This document shows positions 41,001 through 55,300 of a stretch of DNA of 64,000 bases, in pieces. The stretch is from Hypomesus transpacificus (lineage: Eukaryota > Chordata > Actinopteri > Osmeriformes > Osmeridae). The translations under genes were made by a program, and so were the position numbers. The notes below the pieces were generated by a model. That model saw only the letters and a list, made by a program, of their open reading frames with translations, ran no database searches and was not told the origin of the DNA. How positions within the stretch are numbered: position 1 is the first letter of the stretch; each line of letters begins with the position of its first letter. Location: the NCBI RefSeq assembly GCF_021917145.1, contig NC_061074.1, positions 11,537,051 to 11,601,050 of the forward strand, in the 5' to 3' direction.

Positions 41001-41558
41001 GAGCAGTCGTCTCACCGATGCGTTGATCCTTTTAAACATACATCAAGACAGGCGTGCGAGCAAGCATTCATTACTTAAGAAAGGATTCTGTTATGATTCA
41101 TACACGCTGTGGTAGACTGAAAGAGGGCGTAAGGGTTAAGGTTGTAGAGAAAAGCCAGTGTAACAAGTGGGCGTTCTCTGCCTCTCTATTGCCCTCAGCC
41201 ACAACTAGTGGAAATGTATTCAAGTTTTCCATCAGTGCTGGAGCCAGATATCCCCCAGATCAGAGCATGAGCTAATGAAAAAGACTGTAAAGAGCGGACA
41301 CTGTGCGTGACACACTCTACCCATAAAATGATTCAGTGAAGTAGAAGGACATAGAAAATTGGGATTAGTGTATCGAGTACATATAGTACGAGTACATATA
41401 GTACAAGTAGTATAACATTGGCTATTTATTATACAGATGCTAAAGACCACAGTGTTTGCAGTACATCTCTATGATACACGATCTATGTAGAAAAAAAGTG
41501 ACATTTCATTATGTTCACTGACATGATCGCTATCCCTGTGTTGCCCTGTTGTCCACAG
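38046..41558 (+). other. Likely first intron of sgcg
   Basis: No coding exon, RNA gene or mobile element is recognised in these 3.5 kb on either strand. Open frames are short and unrelated to known families. Muscle enhancers would be expected here from the gene's biology, but I cannot demonstrate one by eye. Confidence 0.4.
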
Positions 41559-42794
41559 ATGGTCCGGGAGCAGTATGTTGCCACCACGCAGGGCCCCGAT
41601 GTGGCGCCGGTGGTCGACCACATCTACAAGATCGGCATCTATGGCTGGAGGAAGCGCTGCCTCTACCTGTTTGTCCTCTTGCTCCTCATCATCCTGGTGG
41701 TCAACTTTGCTCTGACCATCTGGATCCTCAGGGTCATGTGGTTCAACACGGTAAGACTGATTTCTTCAGGGACGGTTGTGGATTCGATCGTTGGCCGTAA
41801 ACAAAAGACGGTCGTAGACAAAGACAGTCGCACACAAAAGACGGACTCTCAAAGACGTGTTTGTTTGTTGTTGATACATGTTGCTCCCGGTGTGGTTAAT
41901 GATGTATTAAATATACAGAATTTCTGGTCATGTGGCTTGTTCATTGGAATGGATGTTTCAAATTAGTAGTTTGTAGTTGTATGAATCATGTAGTGACTTC
42001 TTGAATGATAGCTCTGGACTCTAATGAGGTCAACAGTCATAGCCAAGGTTATGAGCTGGCCCTTTCTGGTGAAATTAACATCTGAACATGAGCCTCACTC
42101 CAGGTGGCCAGTGTGGCTTGTATGATGGCCTTACCAATCCATGTGTAGTAGAAGCAGACATATAGATCCTTCCTGGTTCAGCCAGTGGCCATGGAGAGCA
42201 CGGCCACATGTCTCTTACAGTTGCCATAGCTCTCATTGCACCCTGAGGGGCAAGACACTGGATTTATCACAGCTTTTCCATTATAAGCTCCATCATATAA
42301 GGCATCATTGCCCCCAGCCTGCCAGGCTTAATGCACATGCGTTATCAATTATTTGTTTGTTTTTTACGTTACACCTCTGTGGAGTTTCAAATACTGAAAC
42401 TGGAACAATTCTCTATTGGTATTCACCCGCTCATAATCATAAAATTTTTGGAGTTGGAATGAGAGAGATGTTGGTACATTTTCCCTTACCAAGATTGAGC
42501 CTGGTCCAAGATTTTTTTTAACAACATTTCAACAAAGAATGTCCATTAAAGGGGTTCCTATATAGTCATGGATTTTGTGTTTGCCATGAAGGACTCTGGG
42601 TCACCGCCATGTCTTGTCTGATCACGGTGCTGATCTCTCTGCTGTGGTTGTCATTTCAGGAGGGGATGGGATACCTGAAAGTAACATCCGATGGGGTGCG
42701 GCTGGAGGATGGGGAGTCTGAGTTCCTCTTTCCCCTGTATGCCCAAGAAATCCACTCTAGAGAGGTATGGTAAACACCCAGGAAGACACACACG

Positions 42795-42881
<87 letters not shown>

Positions 42882-45800
42882 CTCCTCCAGCACTTACACA
42901 GAATGGGTTTGACATTGAATTCAACAATCTGTCAGGTGGAACTCCTGCTATCGGGAAACAATTGCTATTAAAGTTGATTGTTTGTTGAGGGTAGGAAGTC
43001 TGCTAAACTCAAGGTAATTGCATGCATCCAAGCAATTTTCCTTGGGTGTTCTGTTTGGAAGCCGCATTTTTGACAGTCGTGGCCAAGCTGAGAAATGTGT
43101 CGAAGTGAACATGCTTTGGCAGTCCCTCTGTGCACACAGAACAGCAAGTTCCGTATGAACCTTTTGGATATTAGCGGTGAGAAACAGTTTGTGACGCTCC
43201 CTCCAGCAGCAGATGGGAACACCGCTGCAGTTGTTTACATGTTCTGGTTGTTTCCTCAAGCTCTGTCTTTATGATCTTCGTTAAAAATGCAGTGTATTCT
43301 GCATTTATGACTGACACTTTTACTGATGCTACAGTTTCTAATGAGATTCTGGGTTTATTGATGTACAACCTGTATCCCTTGGATTGAGGTATATTTCGAA
43401 AGAGTGTATTATCCCTACAGAACATAACTTTCTATTTAGCTGGTTTTTCCATTTGATATCTTATAGGAATGTACATTTTTTGAGGATGTTTCTAACTGCC
43501 ATCTTTTTTGTAGGACTCGTCTCTTTTAGTGCACTCATCGGAAAATGTTTCTCTCAATGCCCGCAATGACAATGGAGATGTTACAGGAAGCCTTTCTGTG
43601 GGTGAGAAGGCACACGCACACACACATAAGCAACGTTCATAAAATGAATCAAACACAAGAGACACTGTCCTAAAGGATGATATTAAAATGATATATGAGG
43701 TCTACAGCAAAGTCATTCATGGAACTTTTCCTGCAGCAAATTCTAATCTGAGATTAACAGTGACAAACAACACATCTATCCTTTCATTATGTGTCAGACT
43801 CCCATTAGAACCCCATTTAATCAACCATTCCACTTTCCACCATTAGTGTAAGTATGGCCTATCTATTACACAAAGACCCTAAGGCTTACCAAGACTGCTC
43901 TTTGTGCACTTTTTACGACAGTCATACAGGGTTTGTACAGCAATGTACCACAATGAAATGGGTAATAAATGGCTAAATTGCAGTGGCTCACAATCCTGTT
44001 AGAACATAAAATACAAAGGACATGAAGAAATTACTGTTCCTTGTTGTTAGAGACTTGAATAGACCAGGTGGCCTGTTTCCGCATAAAGGCAAAGGTCATT
44101 CAGAAAGATCGTTCCATCCTGACCCTCTATATAAGAAGTTCATCATTAAGGCTAAGATATTTAACTTATTAGATCTCTCTATATCATTCCTACACCTACA
44201 CTTTGTGAAAGTATATTTGACGTGAAAATACTTTCAAATGTTACACCAGATCCTAATAATACAGTCCTCTTAGTCGCTCAACGGTGATATATGTGTTCCA
44301 GGACCAGGTGAGGCACATGGACACACACCACATTTGGTTGTCACCTCCAACAACGACAGGATGTTGTTTTCTGCTGATGCCAAAGAGGTCGTGGTCGGGA
44401 CTGAAAAGCTACGTGTCACAGGTACATCAATACCTACCTCCACAATGTTGTTTATGTTTGTTTACTGTTTGTCTGCAGTTAGTCATTTGATCTTGTCTTC
44501 GAAAATAATAAGAAACAGGTCTTTCATATATTGTAATCATTTATTATCATGCCATTTGGATATTTGTCAAGTTTATGAGCCAAGGTGTCTTTGAAAATGA
44601 ATAGACCTCATCCCTCTAGAAATGACAGGACTGTGTTAGAAAGATGTATTTTCAATTAAAAAGCTTATAATTAGATACGATTTGTCGCGGGCTGAATCAA
44701 ATCTAACCAAATGCTGAAATGAGGATTACAACCACAGCATCCTTTTCCAGATCAAAGTCGCCTCTTTTCTCCTTAGATGTCTTTATGTGTCTGGTTTGTG
44801 TGTTGATGGGAGGTCAATGACCTCATGCTGTCAGGGCTAATTAGCAGACTGTCCACTGATAGCTTCATTATTTTGGGGGTTCTACACCCAGTGACTGACA
44901 GACAGTGACGGTCACTTTTTGTGAGCATGGTGCTAACGCTGTAAGAAACAGAACCTACATACTGTATACCAAAGCAACGGCAAATCAATGCATGTCCAGG
45001 GACTTAAAGCTAAAGACTAGTAGCATTGACTAAAATACTCACCTCAGGCATGTTAGATCACATAACCTCATGCCAGCTTAGCATTGCTACCCTGCATGCT
45101 ACAATTGGCCCAGGCAGAGGGTAGTAAAGATGTCATTAGTTGAACTAAGGGGGGATGTCACTTCCATAATGAAATCCCAGTACACACTCTGTCCTTCAAG
45201 CCTGCTTGTTGGAGGTGACTGTAATCCTCCTCCAACTAACACCAGTTGGCATCCATCTAGGGAACCAGTTGGCTGCTGAGACACATACAACCAGCTGTAA
45301 TCTGGTCTACACACAATGCTGACATTCATGGGAGAATGTTGCCTGCCGACCTCAGGATGACCAATATTTGAACCCACACGTCCATCTTTCTCCTCAGGTC
45401 CAGAGGGGGCTTTGTTCCAACACTCTGTGGAGACGCCCCTACTGAAATCTGAGCCTCTTAAAGATTTGCTGTAAGTGTCAAGTCCATTTGCTGTTGTTGA
45501 GTAGGTGCACTACACTGTACGTGTTTGGTAACTGAAACTTTGTCCATCTGACATTTCATGCTGCTATATTTGTTTAAATGCCACACAAAGAGTTCTAACT
45601 GGACACCAATAAATATTTGAGTGGCCTTTGTGCAGCGTACAATTTTTTTTTGCTGATGGTAAATGTGGAATGAGGATTATGTGCACACAGTCATGTACTG
45701 TATAAAGATCAAAATGTATCTTCTGTTGTATTTTGCCATCCTGTGTTTTTTCAGAATGGAGTCTCCAACACGGTTTCTCAGCATGGACGCACCAAAGGGG

Positions 45801-46167
45801 GTTAATATCAAAGCTCTGGCAGGAAACATTGAGGCTGCTTCCAACATGGATGTTCTGCTGGACTCTAGTGAAGGACTGGTGAGATGACAACATTGTTTTG
45901 TGGAATAAAGGAGACCATTATATGGTAAATAGTTTCACAACTATCATCAGTCTGACTTATGTTTTGGACTAATCCCTTGCTTGTCTTGTTTCTGTGTAGC
46001 TGATATTGGAGGCCGAGACCGTCCGCATGCCGAGGCTTCCCACATTTGAAGGAGGGGTGTCTGGAAACGCTCAGGGGCTCTATGAAGTATGTGTCTGTCC
46101 CAGCGGCAAGCTGTTCCTCTCCAAAGCTGGACTCACCTCTACCTGCAGCGAGAGCCAGGAATGCTAA
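41559..46167 (+). CDS. sgcg: Gamma-sarcoglycan
   Basis: Seven coding exons: 41559-41750, 42660-42764, 43514-43601, 44302-44421, 45398-45470, 45755-45878 and 46000-46167. They give 289 residues (human 291). The cytosolic N-terminus [17 protein letters not shown] leads to [17 protein letters not shown] and a single membrane span ([18 protein letters not shown]). The extracellular part includes [44 protein letters not shown] and a C-terminal Cys cluster ([22 protein letters not shown]-stop). This is a type II membrane protein of the dystrophin-glycoprotein complex in muscle; loss in human causes limb-girdle dystrophy R5. It is closest to gamma rather than delta or zeta sarcoglycan, and the neighbouring sacs gene supports that. 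It looks intact. AATAAA at 47411 would give a 1.25-kb 3' UTR. Confidence 0.96.
42787..42879. repeat. (CA)n microsatellite in an sgcg intron
   Basis: About 43 nearly perfect CA units begin 22 bp after the exon donor at 42764. Position this close to a splice site is unusual. CA tracts next to donors can bind hnRNP L. Confidence 0.95.
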
Positions 46168-47061
46168 CTACAGTATGTGTATATTATACAAATGCTGATA
46201 CACATACACAATATATACTGTATATTGGGTAAGATTGTCAAAATAATCATCTAAAAGCACAATATATATGGAGAAAATTGCCAGGTGACCTGCAGAAGTT
46301 TAGCAATTTGGAATGGTTGTCAAAAAGGTTTTCATTTGGTGCATTTGCAGCCAATTAACTATTTACTTATTGAGCTCAATACGAAAATTTGTACCAGTTA
46401 AAAGTGGCTTACTCCTACACTGTGGCTGTTAATACCAGCTTTTTTGCTGTGATTTTTTTATATTTACAGTATGTTGGCTGGGCAATGAGGAGCTGGTTAA
46501 CAGCTTACATCCTATGCAATATGTTTTTATTGTGGTGCAATACAGTAATTTAGGAACTATTGTATGAATTTGTGTTTATATGTAGTGTATAATATTTGTT
46601 GGGGGAGACAAGCATGATAAGATAAGTCTAAGTCTGGTTTGAAAAAGTAGATATTTTTTGTAAGGACAGCTGAGGCACAATATATTGGATTTCTATTTAT
46701 GTTTCACCAATATTCAAACTATATGTAAGGCTGAGTCACTCATTTCATCCTGTTGTGACTCATGCAGATTGGTAATTAAAATGTATCATTTTGTGCTGCT
46801 GGTCCATCGACTTTTAATAAGTTTAACACATTTTACTGGGTTAATACATGGTCCTGCTTAATATTACAGTCCTGATGAATTTTCCCTGCCAAGGTAGTAG
46901 TTATAGTAAATGTACGGTGCAACTCCAGCAATTTGCAGGTTGCTAAACAAAGTATTATCAAATGTAGTTATGACATAGTAGCTTAGCCAACAGTTAATTG
47001 TTGTAGATGACATTTGGGAAGTGATATTTTGACGTGTACATTTGTTATTACCTTCTTATTT

Positions 47062-47067
47062 TATATA

Positions 47068-47121
<54 letters not shown>
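47062..47121. repeat. (TA)n microsatellite
   Basis: About 28 TA units lie in the probable sgcg 3' UTR. Confidence 0.9.
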
Positions 47122-47125
<4 letters not shown>

Positions 47126-47410
47126 CCTGCGTTTTAAGCAAGTACCAAATTACACCAATCCAAGCTCACTTGTGGCCTTTGTTATACTTATTGTTATGAA
47201 AGATACCAGCTATTAATTGCATTAAGTCACAGCATCATGGTGACATCATAACGTGTTACTCTAAAGCTGTGTTACAGTAGGTCATGTGTTGTGTGATTGT
47301 ATTCCAATCATGGTTTTAGATTTTAGTGTTCAGCTCTCTACACTGAAGATGTTCTGATGCTAAAATGCAAACTATGTTATCTTGTCTGTTTTGTAAGATT
47401 CACGAAGACA

Positions 47411-47416
47411 AATAAA
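47411..47416 (+). terminator. Candidate poly(A) signal of sgcg
   Basis: AATAAA is followed within 30 bp by a GT-rich stretch (TTTGTGTCATTTATGTATG). It is the first canonical hexamer after the sgcg stop that has such a downstream element. Confidence 0.5.
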
Positions 47417-47419
47417 ATG

Positions 47420-49378
47420 TACTATTCTTGTAACATTTGTGTCATTTATGTATGTTTTTTTGTGCAGATATTACAACACACCATTTGAATTCATAGAATT
47501 GTCTGGAAAGAAACCTTTTTATTTTGATAGGGAATCTCTACATTGCTGTCTTGAAGCGATATCATATATAGATCTTATTTATATTGCTCTCTAATGCACT
47601 CTAGTGGAACATTTCTGCAACAGTGGCACATTCGGTATTTTATGAGAGTTCCCGTAACCATGATGACCAACAAACATATTGGAGTTGTTATCCACTATCA
47701 TTTTCTTCAGAAAATGAAGTCAAACATGCAATATTTCTTCATCCTTAACTATACATCCACAAGATCCCATGCCATTACCAATAGTCAGAATGCATACATT
47801 GAGATAACACTTCAGTATTTTTCTGTACTTGGATTCCCTATTCCACTTATATCCATCAATGTGACATACAAATAAAATCAAAAGTAAATTATTACAAAAA
47901 GATTCTATAGTTGCCAGCAATGTGACAGCAATTTGCTTTGTTTCATTTTGACAACTATATGTAAGTTCATTTCGGTTACCCTTTTATCCACTGTTTGAAG
48001 GGGCTACATGAGAGGAGCTGACACAAATTACTTTGAGGGGATTTATTGACTATGGCACAGCAGCGTACATCAAGACAGATATATGGTTTCCTCTCGTAAG
48101 GTCTTTCAAATGTATTTTCAGGGAAATGCCCTTGGCTGAACACCTCGCGATTATATGAGGTGTTATGTCATTAAACATGTAAGAAAATAACAAACAAACA
48201 GGAATCAAATGTACATTAACAATATGCTGCCAGTACCAGTGTATCTGTAGTCCAAAATCATTCATGAAAATACATAGTACAGCAAACAACAAAAACTAGC
48301 ACCACATGAGGATGCTTCCTGAAATACCCCAGTAATATGAACAAGTCATACAGTTAACTAACAGACAGTGAATTGGCAAAAGTAAACATTTATCCCAAAT
48401 GGTACACTATACAAAATTATCCGATCTAGTATTGTTAACATTTAAAGTTGGCTTATATTATAAGAACTATAATGTAGACATGAGTACACAGATTTGTAGT
48501 AGCTTATGCTCCAAAATAGACACCCTTCTGAATTTGACTATTTGTCATATTATTATATGGTCACAAGTAGAAATATTCAGCAATGGATGATATGTTCTCT
48601 AAGTACACACGAAAGCTACTGCCAAGTGGACCATTTGGAAATTTCTGATGACATTCAAATTCTCCCTATCTGCTGAGGTGATACAAGCTTACTACAAGTG
48701 TGAGCACAAGTACAGGAGGTGTTTCAAGAAAGTGCTTAAAGCATTTACAAGCAATGGGCTATGATACATATGCATTACAACTGGTACGGATATAACAGCA
48801 AATAAAAAAATTGAAATATAAGACAATTGTACAAATACGTTTGTAATGTAGTTGATTTATTTTCAAATCTTGCAAATAGAATACACTACATGACAACATT
48901 TGAAACGTGAAAAGGATCAATTAGCATTTTGTATTGCGTCAACAAATTACAGTCAACTGCTTGTCTGTGGCAGAAAATATAATCTTAGAAAATCAAGTAA
49001 ATAGCAGCATAGTTGCACTCAGTTTACGGACAAAATATAAACAGGGGACTTTGGTTAAAAACTGAGTATTGCTGGGATTTTATATGTACAGCTATTCAGA
49101 TCACTATTATCACTGTAAAATGGCAAATAACCTAATTTACTTAAAGACACTAATTGTTAGGATATGGTGTAATCATACTGTACATGTATACATTTTGCAT
49201 GGGCCACCAAACCAATATGGGTACTGTACATTTAAGCTGACAGCTGCTGGATTCTAGTATTTGCCTCAAAACAGTAAGATACAGATCAACATCGCATTGT
49301 TAACTAGATTCATTTTTAGTAGAATCAATGCATATTTTCTCAATCTAAAGTATAATATCTGTTAACAGTGTGACAGTA
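47420..49378. other. Convergent gap sgcg/sacs, largely sacs 3' UTR
   Basis: No coding sequence is seen. The AT-rich sequence immediately left of the sacs stop is likely its 3' UTR. AATAAA candidates on the minus strand occur at about 48857 and about 48041, and I cannot tell which is used. Confidence 0.45.
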
Positions 49379-52300
49379 TTATATTTTTTGCTGCACAAAG
49401 GTTTCAAGTTTGATGATGATCCGTGCTGTACACTCCATCACTCTCATGGCGACCTCAGATGTGAATCTGTCATTGGGGATTTGGGGAAAGGGCAAAAGGT
49501 CAGGATAGCGGGTTCGGAGGCTGTCCACGCCATAACCCTCAAGGATTTGGACATCATTGGCAAGTCCTTTGAGCTGTGAGTTGTACTCTTCCACTTTCTG
49601 AGCCAGTGCAGTGGGTTTCACATCCTTGTCTGACTTTCCCCTGACAGAGTAATCAGCAGCTATCAATGCTAGTTTTGTGGCCAGGTAGCATTTGAAGCAC
49701 ACCCACTCATTGGCATTTTTGTGAAGGTCATTACGAGCAGCTGAAAAGTTAGCTCTTGCTTGTCTGAGCCACCTGCGGGCTTCTACAGGGTTACCAACAG
49801 ACTTGAAAGTGGGGGGAACAAAGAAACGGTTAGAATGAGATGAACCTGCATAGCTAGAGTAATGCTCCCGGAACTGTTGACGCTCTGATTTATGGCTTGT
49901 TGCCTCTTGGTTCCATGATGTGTAAAACCTTTGAAAAGAAAACTTTTCTGATTGGAAACGAGTGGAGGATGTTGAGAAAGTCCTCCTAGATGCTCTTTCG
50001 GTACCCTGCTCAGTCATAGATTGCTTCTCCATCCTGTTGATCTCATTCTGTAAGTGCTTGAAGACCTCTGTAGCAATGTCTAGATTATCTGCATTCTTGT
50101 CAGGATGCCACTTGAGATATAGTCTGCGAATAATCTTTTTCCTTTCAGTTTCATGAAGTTTCCAGGCTTGCTCAATTACTAAGGTCACTTCTTTCAAAAT
50201 TTCTGGCAATGCACTAAGTCTTATCTTTTTGGGAGTTTGTTTTGCTTGAGGGGCTCTGTGATTTTCCTTCCCGGCCAAATGAGGTGGTACCATTCGTGGG
50301 CCAGATGAACGGCTTTGCGCTGGACTTGTTGGAGTCGATGGGGAGCTGCTATCCCTAATGTTTTGGGTACTGTCATCCTGTCTGGAGAATTTGTACAAAT
50401 CTAAAGAACTAACTATTTTGTATTCACTGTAACCAATGTCAATTTGGAAACATTTCCCAAGGACGTTTGGGTTGTCTTCTTCTTCTTTCTCCACTTCCTG
50501 AACGATTATGGCATATGTGTAGGTTGGCTGGTAGGAACCATATATGTCCCCTCCTTCAGAGTCCACAAGATAACCCACATATTCTCCAGGGTAAAACACA
50601 TTCATGGGGTCCATCAGAAGAATATGATGTATCTCTGCTGGTATTGGAGTTCCAGGAAGGGGAAGTTCAAGTTTTGAGGGCTCTGTAGAGTCATACTTAA
50701 CACCCAAGTTGTCAAGCTTCTCTGTGATCCTGTAGATATCATTACAGCCCAGCATGGCAATCAGATAGGATGTGTCAGATATCAAATTGTCGGTTGCTGA
50801 CTTTAAGGTCATTGCCAGTGCCAAAAGGAAATTAATGTCCTTGCTGTCTGAGTGCTGGATGTAAAGATGAATAACAGCTGTCCCGTATCTTTTCAGAAAT
50901 GCCAATGTCTCACTCCGACTATGTGGGATGGGGCTACAACCTTTGACTCTTAGTGTTGTTTGAAGTTTTTCGAAACAAGACACCTTCAACCCCTCACAAA
51001 GTGCTTTGCATAATCTTATGGCTTTTTCCTCATTCACAAGGTACGCATTGTCATTTTCATGCTTCATTATTCTGATAAGTCCTGTAATGAACTGCTCCGA
51101 TGACAATAGTAGCTGGAGGCGACCCTGAAGTGAGCAGAGTGCTCCAAACTGGCACATTTTGGGACAGTCTTCGTCCAGCTGCTCCTCAAGGATGCCACTC
51201 AGTAGTCTTGGCCTTAGCTTCTGTGGGAGCAGCATGATCAGCTTGGTATGGAACGAATGGTCTTTGCCAAGATAACACTGACTCATGTCAACTAGCATCT
51301 GGACACCAACGTTGCCCTGAATTCTGCTTTTGAAGTGTGGAGCATCGTCAAACACAAGACTATTTGATTTGGCTAACCTACCATCATGACTGGGTAGATA
51401 GAATGTCAAGTCTCTGAGGCCTTCGAGGTCTTTCCGTATTTCAACTGGGTCATTCTGGAGACTTTTGAAAAGTCCAGACACAGCCCTTTTCACTGTTCTC
51501 ATTTCATTGGGGTCAAGCTGCTTTCCCTCGGAATTTCTGTAAATGCGGCACAGCACTTCAACATATTGCTTTGTTGAAACAACATCCTCTGTGCCCAATA
51601 GCTTAAACAACTGGTGAAAGGTTCCCAGCTCCAGTGGTAGTTTGTAAAGGTAGGGTTTGAAGTCAGATTCATTGTCCAAGTTAATTACAACTTCCTCTGG
51701 TTTTAAAAGTTTCCAGCCCTCCTCAACCATGACAAATGCCACTCCTCGTAGATGGTAGCGAAACTCTCGCTTGTCTGCATTGAGAAACTCGTAGCTGGAC
51801 CTCAGGATTTTGTTCCTAGTTTTCACCATGTCGTCATCCAGGTTGGATATGTTGCAGATGTTTTTGCAGTTGCAGATGACTTTCTCCAGTGGTGGTTCTA
51901 AGTTGACGCCCAACATAGTCAGCACTTGGTCAAGTTGTTCTTGGCCTGTGAGTGTGCTGCCTTCCTGATCTTTGAGGCCTGAAGGCGTGGCTTTCTCTGA
52001 AAGAATAGGGCATGATGTCCAAAGAAGCTGAATGATATCAGTTTGCTTGAATTTTGGATTCACTTGAGATCCATTGAATCGAATCATAGGAATCATCCCA
52101 CTCATTTCTTGGTATTGGGAGTGTAGCCGAATCAGGTCTGTGGGTGCACGTTCCGGACACAAAAATGATATCATTGATAGCTCTTTAAGAAAAGTGCCAA
52201 CAAATAGATCTGTCCTGTCATTGAAGATATGATTTAGAAGAACATCCACAATGTTTAGGGCTTTATCATTTGACCAATTCTCGGTTTGAGATTTGATACT

Positions 52301-55300
52301 GACTTCTTTTGCAAACTGAAGAATTTGCTGCTGCGAGACAGTGTACTTCAAACCTACGTTCCTTAGAAATGTGATCCATGATGTCATGAACGCCGTTCCA
52401 TTTTTTGGATTTGATGCATGCTCAACTTTCTTAAAGAAGTCATTCGAGATGAAGGACTTGGATGGCAGCATTACTTCAAATACTTTCACTGTTTCATCGT
52501 AGAATTGTTTGGCAGGCTTGAGTCTGTTTGTGTAGTCATAGATGAATGACAGACTTTCTAGTTTCTCATAGAGCTGATCCTTCATCACACATGACTCTTC
52601 CATTCCCAGAAGTCTCTCCTTCAAATAGACAAGATGTTCGATTTTGCTATCGTATGACAGACTGTCAAATTTTGGTAGGAGGTGCTTCAGGTAGACTTCC
52701 AGATCATCAATTGGACTACATCCAAGAAAGTTGTACAATTCCTTTAGCTGTGGATTGTCTGCCAAAAAGCCGTAGGAGGTTGTGTGGGCCCATTTTTCCA
52801 TATCTACAGAAGGGATGCTTTTAACGAGAACATAGCATGAACCAAAGTGGGCAATGCTGATGTATCTTCCACTGGCTGCTTTGAAGCATGGGAGCAATTT
52901 CAAACTGCGTGTGTCTTCTGGAGATAAGTTGGTCAAGTTGGAATTAAAATACAACAGAACAGCCTCAAAATCTTTGTCAGACAAGTTTCCTGCTTTAAAA
53001 GCTGATGTCTGAATCATGTACTCTAGTGCTTTTAGAATACTGGATGGATTGTCAATGTTTGCTGTATGGTGTGCCAGGAAAGGTAAGAGGGGGCTCTCTT
53101 TGACACATATTTTGTTCACTGCAAGCTGAATGCACCCACCTTTCATTAGAGTGTGGAAGACTTTGTCATTTTGGCCATTTGGAAAGATAGCTGTGTTTAT
53201 CAAACTCAAAGGCAACAACACATCGTGTTCAGGCACGACTAATTTGTTGCTTGAAACCATGAATTTGATTCCAGGCAGCAAAGCCCAGTCTTTCAGGATG
53301 TCAAGAACTGTATCAAAGCTCGGTTTGATGTCTGCCTGTTCTTCCTTAATAGCAATGTTCTCGCCAATGAAGTGCCATACACTTTTTAGCCAGGATTCAC
53401 TGGCAAAGCTGTCTCTCCACTTCACAGTGATCCTTGTCCGATACTCACGAGGTAGTACAGAACTCAGTAGTTCACCAAAACTGCTGATGTCAAAGACCTT
53501 TGCAACACCGGATTTCATCAAGATATTGCTGTACTTTAAGTACAGTGTGTTCATGAACAGCTCTTTCCTTTGGGTTATCAGGTCATGGTGTGTGGTCAGA
53601 AACTTTGGTCGTTTTGAGTCAAACACCTGGAGTATGTTGTCCATAGTCATCAGCAGTGGAAGGCCCTCAATGCTGACTTCATTCTCTTCGATATCTTTAA
53701 AGCAGTAGTCAACGATCAGCTTCAGACTGTGGAAGAGTTTGTAATTTGACTGCTGGAGTCGACATGGAAGTTTTCCAACCTGGCAACAAGTGTCTGGGGA
53801 TGAGAAAGTGTGGAGAAAGTTGCGGACATCTTCTGAGGTTACGTAGCTCACTGGAATTCCTGCATCCTCCAGACAGAAGAAAAGACTGGCTGTTTCATCA
53901 CAACTGTAGACCAAGTTGAAGCCCACATCCAAGAGCAGAGTCTTGAGTCTGTATACATTCTCAGCCACTGACTTCCGGGTTGTAATATTGTACTCAGTGT
54001 TTTTCAGATGTTGAAGTTCGTCTTGCAGCAGGTTGTCAAAAAAGGCTTGACCTTTGTTTGCAGAGGATGTGTTCACCCATGAGATATAGATGGCAGGGTG
54101 CATGTCTGTGTTGTCAATGTGTGGTGCCCTTACAACAGGAAGTAGACGTTTCAGGTCTGCATGAATGCAGTTGTACACTGCTTTAACAAGGCAGTACCAA
54201 TCTGGCTGTATGTCAAGTCTGTTGACTGGGAAGAAGTAAATAAATTTTCTCAGAGAGTCTTTGACAATGTGAATTGGTGTTCCTTGTAAAACTGTCATGG
54301 TAGGATCGGGTCCCTGGAAGTATCGCCTCTTAAGCTGGATCAACAGCTCAACATAGGCTGGGGCTATCAGAGATGTCATCAAATTGTTGTTCCAGTCACT
54401 TCTCACGCCAACTCCATTGTCATCTCTCCAGAGGTTTCTCCTGGCAGAATCCAAGGCAAAATGCCCATTGACATGAAAGGGCAAACCCGTTTCCAATGAG
54501 AGAGGTAGGAAGCAGAATGCTCTGTGAGGTTTTTTGTAATTATGACTAATGCATGCAGCCACTCCCCCACGAGGAAACAGAGTAATGTCTTCATTCTTGT
54601 GGGCTGAGATTACGCTTTTAGAGACACTCTCAACGGTGGAGAAGCCAGAGCGGTTGCAAACCATCCAGGTTGTTAAATTGCCATCAGAGTCTTCAATATC
54701 CATTGTGTAGGTTATTTGTTGGACTGGGATTTGCATGAGCTGCTTCTTTTTTGTCACACTATCCACAACTGAGGCATGGAACTGCTTGCGCTTTAGACGG
54801 TCACCGTCTGTGATTTTGGCAGTCACAGAGTACAGCACTTTGAGGTCACCAGTAGCATTCTCAATTTCACAAATTGATATTTTTTCCATGTGATTGAGGA
54901 ACATAAGGAGCTCAACTCCATCAGTTTTAAGTTTGTCCAAAAGGTTTTGAACCATTCGGTCTGATGCAGGAACAGAGCTGATCTCTGATATTTTTGCCAT
55001 TTCCGTAGATCGTATGGGGAATCTGAACATTGTGGAGTGTTCAAGCTTGAAATGAGCACCCAAGTACAGACCTAGAACATCAGAAAACTGAGATCTAAAG
55101 TCTGAGTCCAAATCTCTAAACATTCTTCCAGGACTGACAGATGTTGCCCCGGGTGCATATAGTGCATGTGGATCAAAGATGCAAAGAATGTCATTGTTTG
55201 AAATAAAGGAAGGACAGTCAGTGATATGATAGACTGAGTTGAATCCTATGCCATATTGTCCAGTTTTGCCTGGGTTGGCTTCTTTTGTTCCTCTTCCTAA

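Noticed and set aside
42691-42988. Thr-His repeat proteins in sgcg
   Set aside because: They are read-through of the sgcg exon into the intronic (CA)n tract.
44022-44225. 67-codon plus-strand frame in an sgcg intron
   Set aside because: There is no homology to sarcoglycan and no exon borders; chance is likely.
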